From NCBI GenBank assembly GCA_965198905.1, contig OZ240678.1, forward strand, positions 1,798,001-1,862,000: 64,000 nucleotides of DNA. The letters are read 5' to 3'. Positions 56,319 to 64,000 of this stretch are shown one piece after another. The notes under the pieces were generated by a model. That model worked only from the letters and a program-made list of their open reading frames with translations. It ran no database searches and had not been told where the DNA came from. This stretch comes from CAHJWH01 sp965198905 (lineage in GTDB: Bacteria > Pseudomonadota > Alphaproteobacteria > Caulobacterales > Caulobacteraceae). Within the stretch, counting starts at the first letter, position 1. Each line of letters opens with the position of its first letter. The position numbers were made by a program, and so were the translations under genes.

Positions 56319-58460
56319 TCAGCCCACCTTACGCAAAGCGGCGGGCGCGCACCGCCAGACCCGGCCGTCGAAGGCGAAGCCCGCATCGGCGTAGAGGTTG
56401 CGGACGGGGCCGTTGCGGTCGGTCTCCACGATCTTCGCCACCACTTCGCCCTCGCCAAGCGCCGCCAGCACCGCATCGAGCAACGCCCGCTCCACCCCTA
56501 GCCCGATCACCCGGCAGCTCATCACCAGGCCCGCGATCTCGCAGCCCTCCAGCACGGCCGCCGCCACCAGGCCGTAGTCGCCGAAGCGGTCCCGGGCATG
56601 GGCGATGAACAGATCGCCGGCCGCGGCCCGAGCCGCCAGCTCGCCCTCGCTGAAGGCGCGGGCGGCGGTGTTGAACTGGGTGGTGCGGGCGAACAGCTCC
56701 GACACCCGCGCCAGTGGCCCCTCCGCGCCCGCTCGCTCCACCTGCACCACCACCTGGAGCGAGCGCAGGAAGTCACCGCCATCGGCGGCCGCCTCGCGCT
56801 GGCGGTCGCGGCCGAGCTGGGTCTTCACCAGCTGGGTGCGCATCGCCGCCTCCCCGGTCAGGACCGGGACCTGCAGCCGCGGGTCGGTGAGCAGGGCGCG
56901 GCGCAGGCCGTAGGGGTCCTCGCCCCACACCTCCACCTGGGGCAGGGCCTGGCGAACCCGCGCGCGCTCCACCGGGTGGTCGTCGATGAACAGGAAGGCG
57001 TCGAGCGCAAAGCCCAGCTCCGCAGCGATCGAGGCGATGTTTGCGGGCTTGTCGTCCCAGTTCACCCGCCAGGTCACGAAGTCGTCGGGGCTCAGCAGCC
57101 GGTCGTGGGGATAGTGGTCGTCGTAGCGCCAGAGGCTGCGCACCAACGCCTCGTCGTTCTTGCTGACGCAGGCCAGCAGCACGCCGCGGCGCTTCAGCGC
57201 CAGCAGCGCCTCGTGCAGGCCGAACCAGAGTCCCACGTGGGAGTAGGCGCCGCTGACCTCCGGCGTCCAGGCGAAGGGCGCGCCGGTCTCGGCCAGCACG
57301 CCGGGCCATAGCGTGCCATCCAGGTCCACGATCACGCACTTCTTGCGGTCGATGCCGCGCACCACCGCCAGGGCGTCCATGTGCGCGCGCGCCGCGACGC
57401 GCTCCCGGCCATAGGCGTCGCCCCCGACAGCGGCCTCCAGGGGTGTGGGATCGGGGACGATGTCGTGCACGGCCGCCCGCTCCCGCGCAGGCCGCTGCAG
57501 CATCCAGCCGGGCGAGCCGAAGTGGGTGAAGCCCACCAGGCCGTCGTCCAGCAGGCGCGCGGCGCCTTCGCCGTTCAGGGCGGCGGCGATGTCGACCACG
57601 TGCACGTCGGCGACCTCTCCCGCCAGGTCTTCCAGGGCCAGGTTCACCCGGCGGAAGCGGTTGCGGTGGCCGTGCGCGCCGCGATCGGCGAAGCCGAGCG
57701 GCTGAACCGTGGGCTCGGGCAGGCCGTCCAGCAGGATGGGCGCGGCGCTGACGGCCCGGAGACCCGCCAGCACGGCCCGGGCCTCGGCGACGTAGAGCGC
57801 GGCCGGGTCGCCGTCGTGATCCTCCGCCGAGCCCAGCGCAACGGCCCGGCGGGAGCGCAGGGCCCCGACGATGAGCACGTCGTGCGCCCGCTCCGCCGCC
57901 AGCCGCAGGTCGTCGGGGAAGGCGGTGGCCACGCGGATCGCCACGCCGCGGCGGACCCCTTCGCGGCGCAGGAAATCGGCCTCCATCTGCAGCTCGCAGT
58001 CGCCGAACAGCAGCACGTCGAGGCGATGGCGCATCGGCTGGGCCAGCGCGCGTGCACATTGCGCCTCGGTGACCGACCAGTAGGCGTCCGCCCCGTCCTT
58101 GGACCGGCGACGCAATGCGTCCAGCGCAGCGCCCGCATCGGGATCGGCGGCGTCGCGGCCGTGCAGCTCGGCGAGCTGGCCGGCCAGGGCCGCCTGCTCG
58201 CCCTCCGCGTCCTTGTCGGTCAGCAGCCCGCGCTCCATCAGCGTGGCGAGGCAGCCGGCCAGGGTCTCGGGATCGGCGCCCAGGCCCGAGGCCAGGCGAG
58301 CGACCTCGTGGGGCATGTCGCGGGGGAGGGCGAACCAGTCCAGGATCGCGGCCACCTCCTCGTCCACGACCAGGCGCAGCTGGCTCATGGCGTGGACGGC
58401 CAGAACGCGCCCGGACCCGAGCCGCGCCAGGTGGACGTAGGTGGACCGGCGGATCAGCAT
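56319..58460 (-). CDS. FkbH-like HAD-IIIC protein with SGNH-like and GNAT domains
   Basis: 713 residues. Residues 1-85 (SQLRLVVDEEVAAILDWFAL, CLATLMERGLLTDKDAEGEQ) look like a PqqD-type winged helix. A SGNH-hydrolase-like N-terminal region of the FkbH/BF1531 kind follows (LDVLLFGDCELQMEADFLRR). The HAD-IIIC core has IVDLDGTLWPGVLAE (nucleophile Asp near 370), ACVSKND and LFIDDHPVERARV; the C-terminal GNAT-like domain ends AGFAFDGRVWRC. FkbH proteins load glyceryl units onto carrier proteins or act in cell-surface glycan and polyketide pathways. Here no carrier or synthase gene is nearby, and the gene is divergent from an oxygenase. Confidence 0.88.
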   Translation of the reverse strand: MLIRRSTYVHLARLGSGRVLAVHAMSQLRLVVDEEVAAILDWFALPRDMPHEVARLASGLGADPETLAGCLATLMERGLLTDKDAEGEQAALAGQLAELHGRDAADPDAGAALDALRRRSKDGADAYWSVTEAQCARALAQPMRHRLDVLLFGDCELQMEADFLRREGVRRGVAIRVATAFPDDLRLAAERAHDVLIVGALRSRRAVALGSAEDHDGDPAALYVAEARAVLAGLRAVSAAPILLDGLPEPTVQPLGFADRGAHGHRNRFRRVNLALEDLAGEVADVHVVDIAAALNGEGAARLLDDGLVGFTHFGSPGWMLQRPARERAAVHDIVPDPTPLEAAVGGDAYGRERVAARAHMDALAVVRGIDRKKCVIVDLDGTLWPGVLAETGAPFAWTPEVSGAYSHVGLWFGLHEALLALKRRGVLLACVSKNDEALVRSLWRYDDHYPHDRLLSPDDFVTWRVNWDDKPANIASIAAELGFALDAFLFIDDHPVERARVRQALPQVEVWGEDPYGLRRALLTDPRLQVPVLTGEAAMRTQLVKTQLGRDRQREAAADGGDFLRSLQVVVQVERAGAEGPLARVSELFARTTQFNTAARAFSEGELAARAAAGDLFIAHARDRFGDYGLVAAAVLEGCEIAGLVMSCRVIGLGVERALLDAVLAALGEGEVVAKIVETDRNGPVRNLYADAGFAFDGRVWRCAPAALRKVG

Positions 58461-58569
58461 GGACGGCCTTGGGCGAGGACGCCGCAAGCCTGAGGCCGCG
58501 CCGTTGCCTCTTGGTTAACGCTCCGGCGCCAAGACAAGAGCGCCCGTCCCAAGCTTTCCGGCAGCCGCC

Positions 58570-59694
58570 ATGTCAGACACGCCCGCAGGCCTTCGTCCCG
58601 GCGACAAGCTGCCCTTCTGCTACGGCATGGAAGGGGCGCGCTACTGGTCGTTCGAGGATCAGGCCGGCCGCGCCTCGGTGCTGATCGCCGCGGGCGACAC
58701 AGCCCCCGCCGACCTCGCCCCCCTGGCCCAGGCCTTTGCGGCGAAGGGTGGGGCTTTTGCGGCGCGCGGGGCGGATGTGCTGTTGCTGGCCAGGGTCGGG
58801 ACCCGAGGCTGGGCGACCGCGTCCACACCGGCCGGGGTGGCGCTGACCCACGTCATGACGCCTGAGCTGTTCGACGCCTTCGCCCGCGCGCCCTTGGCGC
58901 CGCCCGTGGTGCTGGTGGCGGATCGGGCGATGCGGCTGGCGGCGCGGATCGATGCGAGAGCGCCGGGCGCGGCGGTCGACGCCGCCCTGGCGGCGCTCGA
59001 CCGGCTCGGCGGCGAGGCGGCGGGAGAGGTCTGCGCCCCGGCGCCGGTGCTGATCGTGCCCCGCCTGCTGGAGGCGGACGCCTGCGCCCGGCTGATCGCG
59101 CGGTTCGAGGCCGGCGGCCACGTGGACGGCGCCATGGCGTCCGAGGCCGCCGACGGGGCCGCGGTCAGTCGGGTCGACGCCGCCAAGAAGCACCGCCGCG
59201 ACCTGGTGCTGGAGCCGACCGAGCCGCTCCATACCGAGGTGGTGGCGGCGCTGGGCGGCCGGCTGGCCCCCGAGATCGCCAAGGCCTTCCAGGTGCAGGT
59301 CGCCCATCTCGACCGCATCCTGATCGCCCGCTACGACGACACCGGCGGCTATTTCCGTCGCCACCGGGACAACAGCTCCGCTCACCTCGCCTACCGCGAG
59401 TTCGCCGTGTCGGTGAACCTGAATACGGGGGCGTACGAGGGGGGCGAGCTGCTGTTCCCCGAGTATAACGACCACCGCCACAACCCGCCGGCGGGCGGGG
59501 CGCTGGTCTTCTCCGCCAGCCTGCTGCACGAGGCCCTGCCGGTGACCCAGGGCTCGCGCTACGTGCTGCTGAGCTTCCTGCACAGCGACGCGGCGGAGGC
59601 CCGGCGCAGGGCGGGGCTGATCGACGCCGATGCGGCCCCTCAGGGCGAGGGGGACCAGGCGGAGCTTGGTGGAGAGGGTCGCGCCGCCGCCTGA
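58570..59694 (+). CDS. 2-oxoglutarate/Fe(II) oxygenase with N-terminal peroxiredoxin-like domain
   Basis: 374 residues. The N-terminal 150 resemble a peroxiredoxin/thioredoxin fold (GLRPGDKLPFCYGMEG, ASVLIAAGDTAPADL) but without a clear catalytic Cys. The C-terminal prolyl-hydroxylase-like domain has the iron triad HRD (His near 265, Asp near 267) and a distal His near 320 (LLHEALPV), plus the 2OG-binding Arg in GSRYVLLSFL. Substrate unknown; the YEGGELLFPEY loop is typical of this family. The last about 20 residues (QGEGDQAELGGEG) come from a palindromic repeat. Divergent from the FkbH-like gene, 109 bases apart. Confidence 0.9.
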   Translation: MSDTPAGLRPGDKLPFCYGMEGARYWSFEDQAGRASVLIAAGDTAPADLAPLAQAFAAKGGAFAARGADVLLLARVGTRGWATASTPAGVALTHVMTPELFDAFARAPLAPPVVLVADRAMRLAARIDARAPGAAVDAALAALDRLGGEAAGEVCAPAPVLIVPRLLEADACARLIARFEAGGHVDGAMASEAADGAAVSRVDAAKKHRRDLVLEPTEPLHTEVVAALGGRLAPEIAKAFQVQVAHLDRILIARYDDTGGYFRRHRDNSSAHLAYREFAVSVNLNTGAYEGGELLFPEYNDHRHNPPAGGALVFSASLLHEALPVTQGSRYVLLSFLHSDAAEARRRAGLIDADAAPQGEGDQAELGGEGRAAA

Positions 59695-59745
59695 CGGCGG
59701 CCCTCTCAGTCGGCTGCGCCGACAGCACCGCGAGCGGGGGAGCAT
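59640..59745. repeat. Palindromic repeat, family C, at the oxygenase 3' end
   Basis: Reverse complement reads gctgtcggcgcagccgac and ccaccaagctccgcctggtc, matching the repeat at 28723-28838. It supplies the last codons and the stop of the oxygenase gene. Confidence 0.75.
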
Positions 59746-59840
59746 CTAGCGCGGATGACGTCGGCCCGACCCGCGGATTTCTCATTCGACCTCATCCTGA
59801 GCGACTGCCGGCGGTGACGGCTGGGTTTGCGGAGCCCTCG

Positions 59841-60761
59841 CTAATCCTCCACCGGGCTCACCGGCGCCCCACCGCCCAGCACCGCCTTCAGGTTGGCCTC
59901 CAGCAAGCCGAACATGCCCAGCACGCCTTCGCGGGTGGCGCCGGCGGTGTGGGGGGTGAGGACGACGTTGGGGACGTCGGCCCAGCGGGCCGCAGGCGTC
60001 GGCTCCTCCACATAGACGTCCAGGGCGGCGGCCCCGAGCGCGCCGGCCTTCAGGGCGGCGATCAGGGCGTCCTCGTCCACCAGCTGGCCCCGGGCGACGT
60101 TGACGAGCAGGCCGCGGGGTCCAAGCGCCGAGATCACTTCGGCTGAGATCAGCCCGCGGTTGGACTCGTCGGCCCGGCTGCCCACCACCAGGATGTCGGC
60201 CCAGCCCGCCAGCTCCAGCAGGCTGTCGTGTCGGGGCCAGGCGGCCTGGGGCTTGGGACGAGGGCCCCACCACGCGATCTGCATGCCGAGCGGCGAGGCG
60301 CGCGCGGCCAGGGCCTCGCCGATGCGGCCGAGCCCGACCAGGCCCAGCTTCTGGCCCTTCAGCGAGGGGGTGATCATCTTGCCCGTGGCGGTCCAGCCGC
60401 CGCTGCGCACCGCCCGGTCGCCGTCCAGTATGCGCCGGCGCGAGGCCAGGATCAGCCCCAGCGCATGGTCGGCCACGTCCTCGTGGTTCACCCCCGGCGC
60501 GTGGGTGACCTCCAGCCCCCGTGCCCGCGCCCAGGCCACGTCGATCCCGTCATAGCCGGAGGTGAAGCAGGCGATCAGCTTCAGCGCCGGCATGGCGGCC
60601 AGCCTAGCCTTGTCCAGCGGGAACTCGCCTGCGACCACCACCGCCTCCACCGCGCTCTCGTCGGCGGGCGGGTCGGCCCAGGCGTGCAGCACGGTGAACT
60701 GCGGCGCCAGGCGCCCGGCGATCGCCTCCAGGTGCGGCTGCATGACGAGGAGGGTGGGCAT
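59841..60761 (-). CDS. D-isomer-specific 2-hydroxyacid dehydrogenase (GhrA/hydroxypyruvate reductase-like)
   Basis: 306-residue NAD(P)-dependent reductase of 2-oxo acids such as glyoxylate or hydroxypyruvate. Motifs: substrate-domain SGYDGIDVAWARARGLEVTH, nucleotide loop LGLVGLGRIGEALAARASPL, then WGPRPKP (no acidic residue at the adenosine ribose site, suggesting NADPH), NVARGQLVDEDALIAAL (catalytic Arg region), the Glu in VYVEEP and the His in VVLTPHTAGATREG. Start at MPTLLVMQPH (60761). A link to malate synthase through glyoxylate is possible. Confidence 0.93.
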   Translation of the reverse strand: MPTLLVMQPHLEAIAGRLAPQFTVLHAWADPPADESAVEAVVVAGEFPLDKARLAAMPALKLIACFTSGYDGIDVAWARARGLEVTHAPGVNHEDVADHALGLILASRRRILDGDRAVRSGGWTATGKMITPSLKGQKLGLVGLGRIGEALAARASPLGMQIAWWGPRPKPQAAWPRHDSLLELAGWADILVVGSRADESNRGLISAEVISALGPRGLLVNVARGQLVDEDALIAALKAGALGAAALDVYVEEPTPAARWADVPNVVLTPHTAGATREGVLGMFGLLEANLKAVLGGGAPVSPVED

Positions 60762-60893
60762 GCAGGCGGGCTCCGGCGAGGACCCGGCCAGCATAGCCGC
60801 CCGAACCCGCCTCCGGCGAGGGGTCGTCTGCGGCGAGGGGGCGTCTGCGGCGAGAGGTGACGCGCGGGCGCGAACACCCTAACACCGTCGCCC

Positions 60894-61820
60894 ATGCGCC
60901 TGGCCTTCCTCGGCACCCCAGACTTCGCCGTCCGCGCCCTGGCCCAGGTAGCGGCCGCCGGTCACGAGATCGCCGCCGTCTACACCCAGCCGCCCCGGCC
61001 CCGGGGGCGCGGTCAGGCGCTGCAGACCTCCCCCGTCCACGCCTATGCGCAAGGCCTGGGTTTGGAGGTGCGCACCCCCGCCTCGATGAAGGCCGCCGAG
61101 GCGGTGACGGCGTTCCGGGCGCTCGATCTCGACGCGGCGGTGGTGGTCGCCTACGGCCAGATCCTGGTGCGCGACGTGCTCGACGCGCCCCGGCTCGGCT
61201 GCTTCAACCTGCACGCCAGCCTGCTGCCCCGCTGGCGGGGCGCAGCGCCGATCCAGCGGGCCATCATGGCCGGGGATGCAGAGACCGGCGTGCAGGTGAT
61301 GCGGATGAGCGAGGGGCTGGACGAGGGCCCGGTGCTGTCCACCGCCCGGCTCGCCATCGCCCCCGACGACACGGCCGCGACCCTGCAGGACCGCCTGGCC
61401 GCCGCCGGCGCGGCGCTGCTGGCGCCCGCCCTGGACGCCCTCGGCCAAGGCGAGGCGGTGGAGACGCCCCAGGCGACCGACGGCGTCACCTACGCCCGGA
61501 AAATCAAGCCGGCGGAGGCGCGGATCGACTGGACGCGCCCGGCCGCAGAGCTCGACGCGCATATCCGCGGCCTGTCGCCCTTTCCAGGCGCTTGGTTCGA
61601 GGCTCCGTCGGCGCGCGGTCCCATGCGGGTGAAGGCGCTGCTGTCCGCCGTGGCGGCGGGCGCGGGCGCCCCGGGCGAGGTGCTGGCCGATCCGCTGCTC
61701 GTGGCCTGCGGCGAGGGCGCGGTGCGGCTGCTGCGGCTGCAGCGCGAGGGCAAGGGAGCGCAGGAGGCGGAGGTCTTCCTGAGGGGGCTGGCGCTGCCCG
61801 CGGGGACGCGGCTGGGATGA
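60894..61820 (+). CDS. fmt: Methionyl-tRNA formyltransferase
   Basis: Formylates initiator Met-tRNA. 308 residues, the usual length. Seen: MRLAFLGTPDFAVRALAQVA, YTQPPRPRGRGQALQTSPVH, ALDLDAAVVVAYGQILVRDV, the signature NLHASLLPRWRGAAPIQRAI with catalytic Asn and His and a later Asp in SEGLDEGPVL, and the C-terminal OB-like domain from about 205 (DWTRPAAELDAHIRGLSPFP). The usual def partner is not beside it. A palindromic element separates it from truA downstream. Confidence 0.97.
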   Translation: MRLAFLGTPDFAVRALAQVAAAGHEIAAVYTQPPRPRGRGQALQTSPVHAYAQGLGLEVRTPASMKAAEAVTAFRALDLDAAVVVAYGQILVRDVLDAPRLGCFNLHASLLPRWRGAAPIQRAIMAGDAETGVQVMRMSEGLDEGPVLSTARLAIAPDDTAATLQDRLAAAGAALLAPALDALGQGEAVETPQATDGVTYARKIKPAEARIDWTRPAAELDAHIRGLSPFPGAWFEAPSARGPMRVKALLSAVAAGAGAPGEVLADPLLVACGEGAVRLLRLQREGKGAQEAEVFLRGLALPAGTRLG

Positions 61821-61835
61821 GGCTGCAGCTGAACG

Positions 61836-62013
61836 CCCTCTCCCCCTGCGGGAGAGGGAGGGGCCCACGTGACGCAGACACGTGGGAGGGTGAGGGGTCG
61901 CACCGACCCATGAGCTGCCGGCCGCGTCGCTATCCAACGCTGCAGATCACAGCGCGACCCCTCACCCCTCCCAGCTCCGCCGGGCCCCTTCCCTCTCCCA
62001 CAAGGGGAGAGGG
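61836..62013. repeat. Palindromic element of about 178 bp between fmt and truA
   Basis: Same element as at 24808-24975: outer hairpins cctctccccctgcgggagag and ccctctcccacaaggggaga, inner arms gagggtgaggggtcgc and gcgacccctcacccctc, with an unrelated centre of about 55 bases. Its final GGGGAGAGGG is 4 bases before the truA ATG. Confidence 0.92.
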
Positions 62014-62017
62014 ATAG

Positions 62018-62758
62018 ATGCCCCGCTACAGGCTCACGATCGAATACGACGGCGGTCCGTACAAGGGCTTCCAGCTGCAGGACGACGTGCCCTCGGTGCA
62101 GGCGTCGCTGGAGCGGGCGCTGTTCGGCTTCTGCGGCGCGGCGGCGCGGGTGCACGTGGCCGGGCGCACCGATACCGGCGTGCACGCCACCGGCCAGGTG
62201 ATCCATGTGGAGCTGGACAAGGCCTGGCGACCCGACGTGGTGCGCGACGCGCTGAACGCGCACCTGGTCCCCGAGCCGATCTCGGTGCTAGACGCCGCGG
62301 TCGCCGACGACGACTTTCATGCGCGGTTCTCGGCGACGGGGCGCCGCTATCTGTACCGGATCATCGACCGCAAGCCGCCGCCGGTGCTGGAGCGCGCCCG
62401 GGCCTGGTGGGTGAAGATGCCCCTGGACGCCGACGCCATGGCCCGCGCGTGCGCCCTGCTGGTGGGAACGCACGACTTCACCACCTTCCGCGACGCGCAC
62501 TGCCAGGCCAAGTCGCCGCTGAAGACGCTGGACGCGGCCACGGTGGAGCGCGTCGGCCAAGAGGTGCGGCTGGTGTTCGCCGCGCGGTCGTTCCTGCACC
62601 GCCAAGTGCGCTCCATGACCGGCAGCCTGGTGGAGGTGGGCGCGGGCCGCTGGAGCGTGGAGCGGCTGGGCGAGGCGTTGTCGGCGCGAGATCGCGCCGC
62701 CTGCGGCCAGGTGGCCCCGCCGCACGGGCTATATCTGACCGGGGTGGCGTACGGCTGA
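62018..62758 (+). CDS. truA: tRNA pseudouridine synthase A
   Basis: Makes pseudouridine at tRNA positions 38-40. 246 residues. MPRYRLTIEYDGGPYKGFQL, AGRTDTGVHATGQVIHVEL with the catalytic Asp near 52, RYLYRIIDRKPPPVL, HDFTTFRDAHCQAKSPLKTL and FLHRQVRSMTGSLVEVGAGR are all family hallmarks. The ribosome site is supplied by the preceding palindromic element. fmt and truA are commonly adjacent in alphaproteobacteria. Confidence 0.97.
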   Translation: MPRYRLTIEYDGGPYKGFQLQDDVPSVQASLERALFGFCGAAARVHVAGRTDTGVHATGQVIHVELDKAWRPDVVRDALNAHLVPEPISVLDAAVADDDFHARFSATGRRYLYRIIDRKPPPVLERARAWWVKMPLDADAMARACALLVGTHDFTTFRDAHCQAKSPLKTLDAATVERVGQEVRLVFAARSFLHRQVRSMTGSLVEVGAGRWSVERLGEALSARDRAACGQVAPPHGLYLTGVAYG

Positions 62759-62761
62759 CCC

Positions 62762-63322
62762 TCAGCCGCCGACCAGCCTGCTCGCCAGCAGGTCGGCCAG
62801 GGCGCCCCAGCCCACCGACAGCACCACCACCAGCACCACCACCGCCAGTTCCCGGGTCAGGGTCTCCCAGGCGATGCGCCAGACCAGCGCCACCGAGGCG
62901 ACCAGCAGCAGCAGGGTGATCCAGGTGAAGGCCTGGCTCCCGTCCGGCCCCAGCAGCGTCAGCAGCGAACCCACAGCCAGGATCAGGTTCAGATAGAGCG
63001 CCGCCCAGTTGCTGACGATGACGAAGCCCGCATAGCCGGGCTTCACCCGCAGCGGCCCGGCGATCGCGGCCAGCAACAGCGGGAAGCCGAAGGCGTCGAT
63101 CAGGTGCGCCAGGCTCGCGCTCCACAGCGCCGCGGCCGGAGGCGCGTGTTCCGACAAGGCGACGGCCAGCACATAGAGCGGCAGGGCGAGCAGCGGCCCG
63201 GCGAAGGAGCGCACGAAGCCCGCGCCGCTGAACTGGAAATCCTCCCCCCAGCCCGGCCGGCCGCGCACCAGCCGCACCAGGCCGCCTCCGGCCGCCCGGG
63301 CCTCGTTCACCAGCGCCGCCAC
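62762..63322 (-). CDS. Small polytopic membrane protein, 186 residues
   Basis: About five membrane helices (GPLLALPLYVLAVALSEH, AFGFPLLLAAIAGPLR, LYLNLILAVGSLLTLLG, ITLLLLVASVALVWRI, VVVLVVVLSVGWGALADLL). No family that I can name. I start it at the GTG (63322), 5 bases after the dapE stop, so it is translationally linked to dapE; the longer frame is a shadow inside dapE. Convergent with truA, 3 bases apart. Confidence 0.75.
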   Translation of the reverse strand: MAALVNEARAAGGGLVRLVRGRPGWGEDFQFSGAGFVRSFAGPLLALPLYVLAVALSEHAPPAAALWSASLAHLIDAFGFPLLLAAIAGPLRVKPGYAGFVIVSNWAALYLNLILAVGSLLTLLGPDGSQAFTWITLLLLVASVALVWRIAWETLTRELAVVVLVVVLSVGWGALADLLASRLVGG

Positions 63323-63327
63323 GGGGC

Positions 63328-64000
63328 TCAGGCCGCGCCGAAGGTCTCGAAGTAGCGCCGCAGCACGCCCTCGTAGACGTGGGTGAGCGCCTGCAGTTCG
63401 GCCACCGGCGCGCGCTCGTCCACCATGTGCATGGTCTTCCCCACCAGCCCGAACTCCACCACCGGACACAGCGCGCGGATGAAGCGTGCGTCGGAGGTGC
63501 CGCCGGAGGTGGACAGCTCCGCCGGACGCCCCGTCGCCTCCCGGGTGGCGGCGGCCACCAGGTCCACGAACGCGCTGGGCTCGGTGTAGAAAGCCTCTCC
63601 CGACATGCGGATGTCCAGCCTCACCTGGCCGGGGAAGCTGGCGTCGGCCCGGGCGCGCTCCTCCTCCAGCCAGGCAGACAGCTCGGCGCCCTTCCAGCAG
63701 GGGTTGAAGCGGATGTTCAGCCGCGCGGTCGCGCGGGCGGGAATGACGTTGTGGGCGGGGTTGCCCACCTCCAGGTCGGTGACCTCCAGGTGGGACGGCT
63801 GGAACTCTGGGTAGCCGTCGTCGAGCTTGCGGGTGCGCAGGCGCTGCAGCATCTCCAGCAGCACGGGAACCGGGTTGGCGGCGCGGTGGGGATAGGCCAC
63901 GTGGCCCTGGACCCCCACGACCGTCGCCACCGCGTTCAGGCTGCCGCGCCGGCCGACCTTGATCATGTCGCCGAGCTCGGCGGAGGAGGTGGGCTCGCCG
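63328..64000 (-). CDS. dapE: Succinyl-diaminopimelate desuccinylase, C-terminal part (5' end outside window)
   Basis: Zinc peptidase-like enzyme of the lysine/diaminopimelate pathway that removes succinate from N-succinyl-L,L-DAP. The visible 224 residues enter at GEPTSSAELGD then MIKVGRRGSLNAVATVVGVQ, run through the dimerisation domain (GHVAYPHRAANPVP, VGNPAHNVIPARATARLNIR) and finish with TSGGTSDARFI and VGKTMHMVDERAPV (metal-ligand His) as in DapE. Supplies precursors for peptidoglycan cross-links. Confidence 0.95.
   Translation of the reverse strand, partial: GEPTSSAELGDMIKVGRRGSLNAVATVVGVQGHVAYPHRAANPVPVLLEMLQRLRTRKLDDGYPEFQPSHLEVTDLEVGNPAHNVIPARATARLNIRFNPCWKGAELSAWLEEERARADASFPGQVRLDIRMSGEAFYTEPSAFVDLVAAATREATGRPAELSTSGGTSDARFIRALCPVVEFGLVGKTMHMVDERAPVAELQALTHVYEGVLRRYFETFGAA

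Overview
The window is about 70% GC, densely packed, and reads as chromosomal DNA of an alphaproteobacterium, most likely a caulobacterium (Phenylobacterium/Caulobacter type). I base this on the rimP-nusA-ylxR-infB cluster, hslV next to a MoeB/ThiF protein, a complex I NDUFA9-like protein, the CnoX/LON/Trm112 group, a proline-rich OmpA protein and many families of short palindromic repeats. No rRNA, tRNA or CRISPR array was found. The genus is an inference from gene content, not from a marker search.

Layout. 1-2.7 kb: 3' end of thrS and two family 2 glycosyltransferases. 3-4.5 kb: OmpA protein with a strong terminator. 4.7-10 kb: unknown protein, WYL regulator, family 4 glycosyltransferase, class A penicillin-binding protein, YcgN protein. 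10.1-10.8 kb: a small AT-richer transcription unit and a scar made of two fused transposase fragments. 10.8-17.2 kb: secreted Gly-rich protein, a GH18-CE4-GT2 polysaccharide enzyme, a large membrane protein. 17.2-23.4 kb: uvrC followed by an accessory stretch (two unknown genes, a second copy of the uvrC 3' end, a tailspike-like gene, duplicated GIY-YIG genes). 23.4-31.5 kb: two-component system, dgoD, TadG-like protein, malate synthase G. 31.6-36.7 kb: glycosyltransferase and methyltransferase, then Trm112, LON-like protein, thioredoxin co-chaperone and HAD hydrolase. 37.2-38.2 kb: lower-GC unknown gene. 38.4-45.3 kb: the infB/nusA/rimP operon with a recognisable promoter and a structured leader. 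45.4-52.4 kb: NDUFA9-like protein, then an EmrA-EmrB-NodT tripartite pump followed by a CcdC-like protein and a cation diffusion facilitator. 52.5-55.6 kb: MoeB-like protein and hslVU. 55.7-60.8 kb: unknown secreted protein, FkbH-like protein divergent from a 2OG-Fe(II) oxygenase, hydroxyacid dehydrogenase. 60.9-64 kb: fmt-truA, and dapE with a small membrane protein.

Most genes are housekeeping. The most unusual feature is the behaviour of the dispersed palindromic repeats. One element of about 170 bp sits between the response regulator and histidine kinase genes and again between fmt and truA, and in both places its terminal hairpin ends in a purine-rich sequence that serves as the Shine-Dalgarno of the downstream gene. 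Other repeats are translated: one lies in frame inside a membrane protein, others form C-termini (RimP, the oxygenase, a GIY-YIG protein) or a likely start codon. Other points of interest are the two uvrC 3' ends that differ almost only at synonymous sites, the nested hairpin in the rimP leader, the IS3/IS630 chimeric scar, and inverted repeats suggestive of operators ahead of the WYL regulator and the efflux operon.
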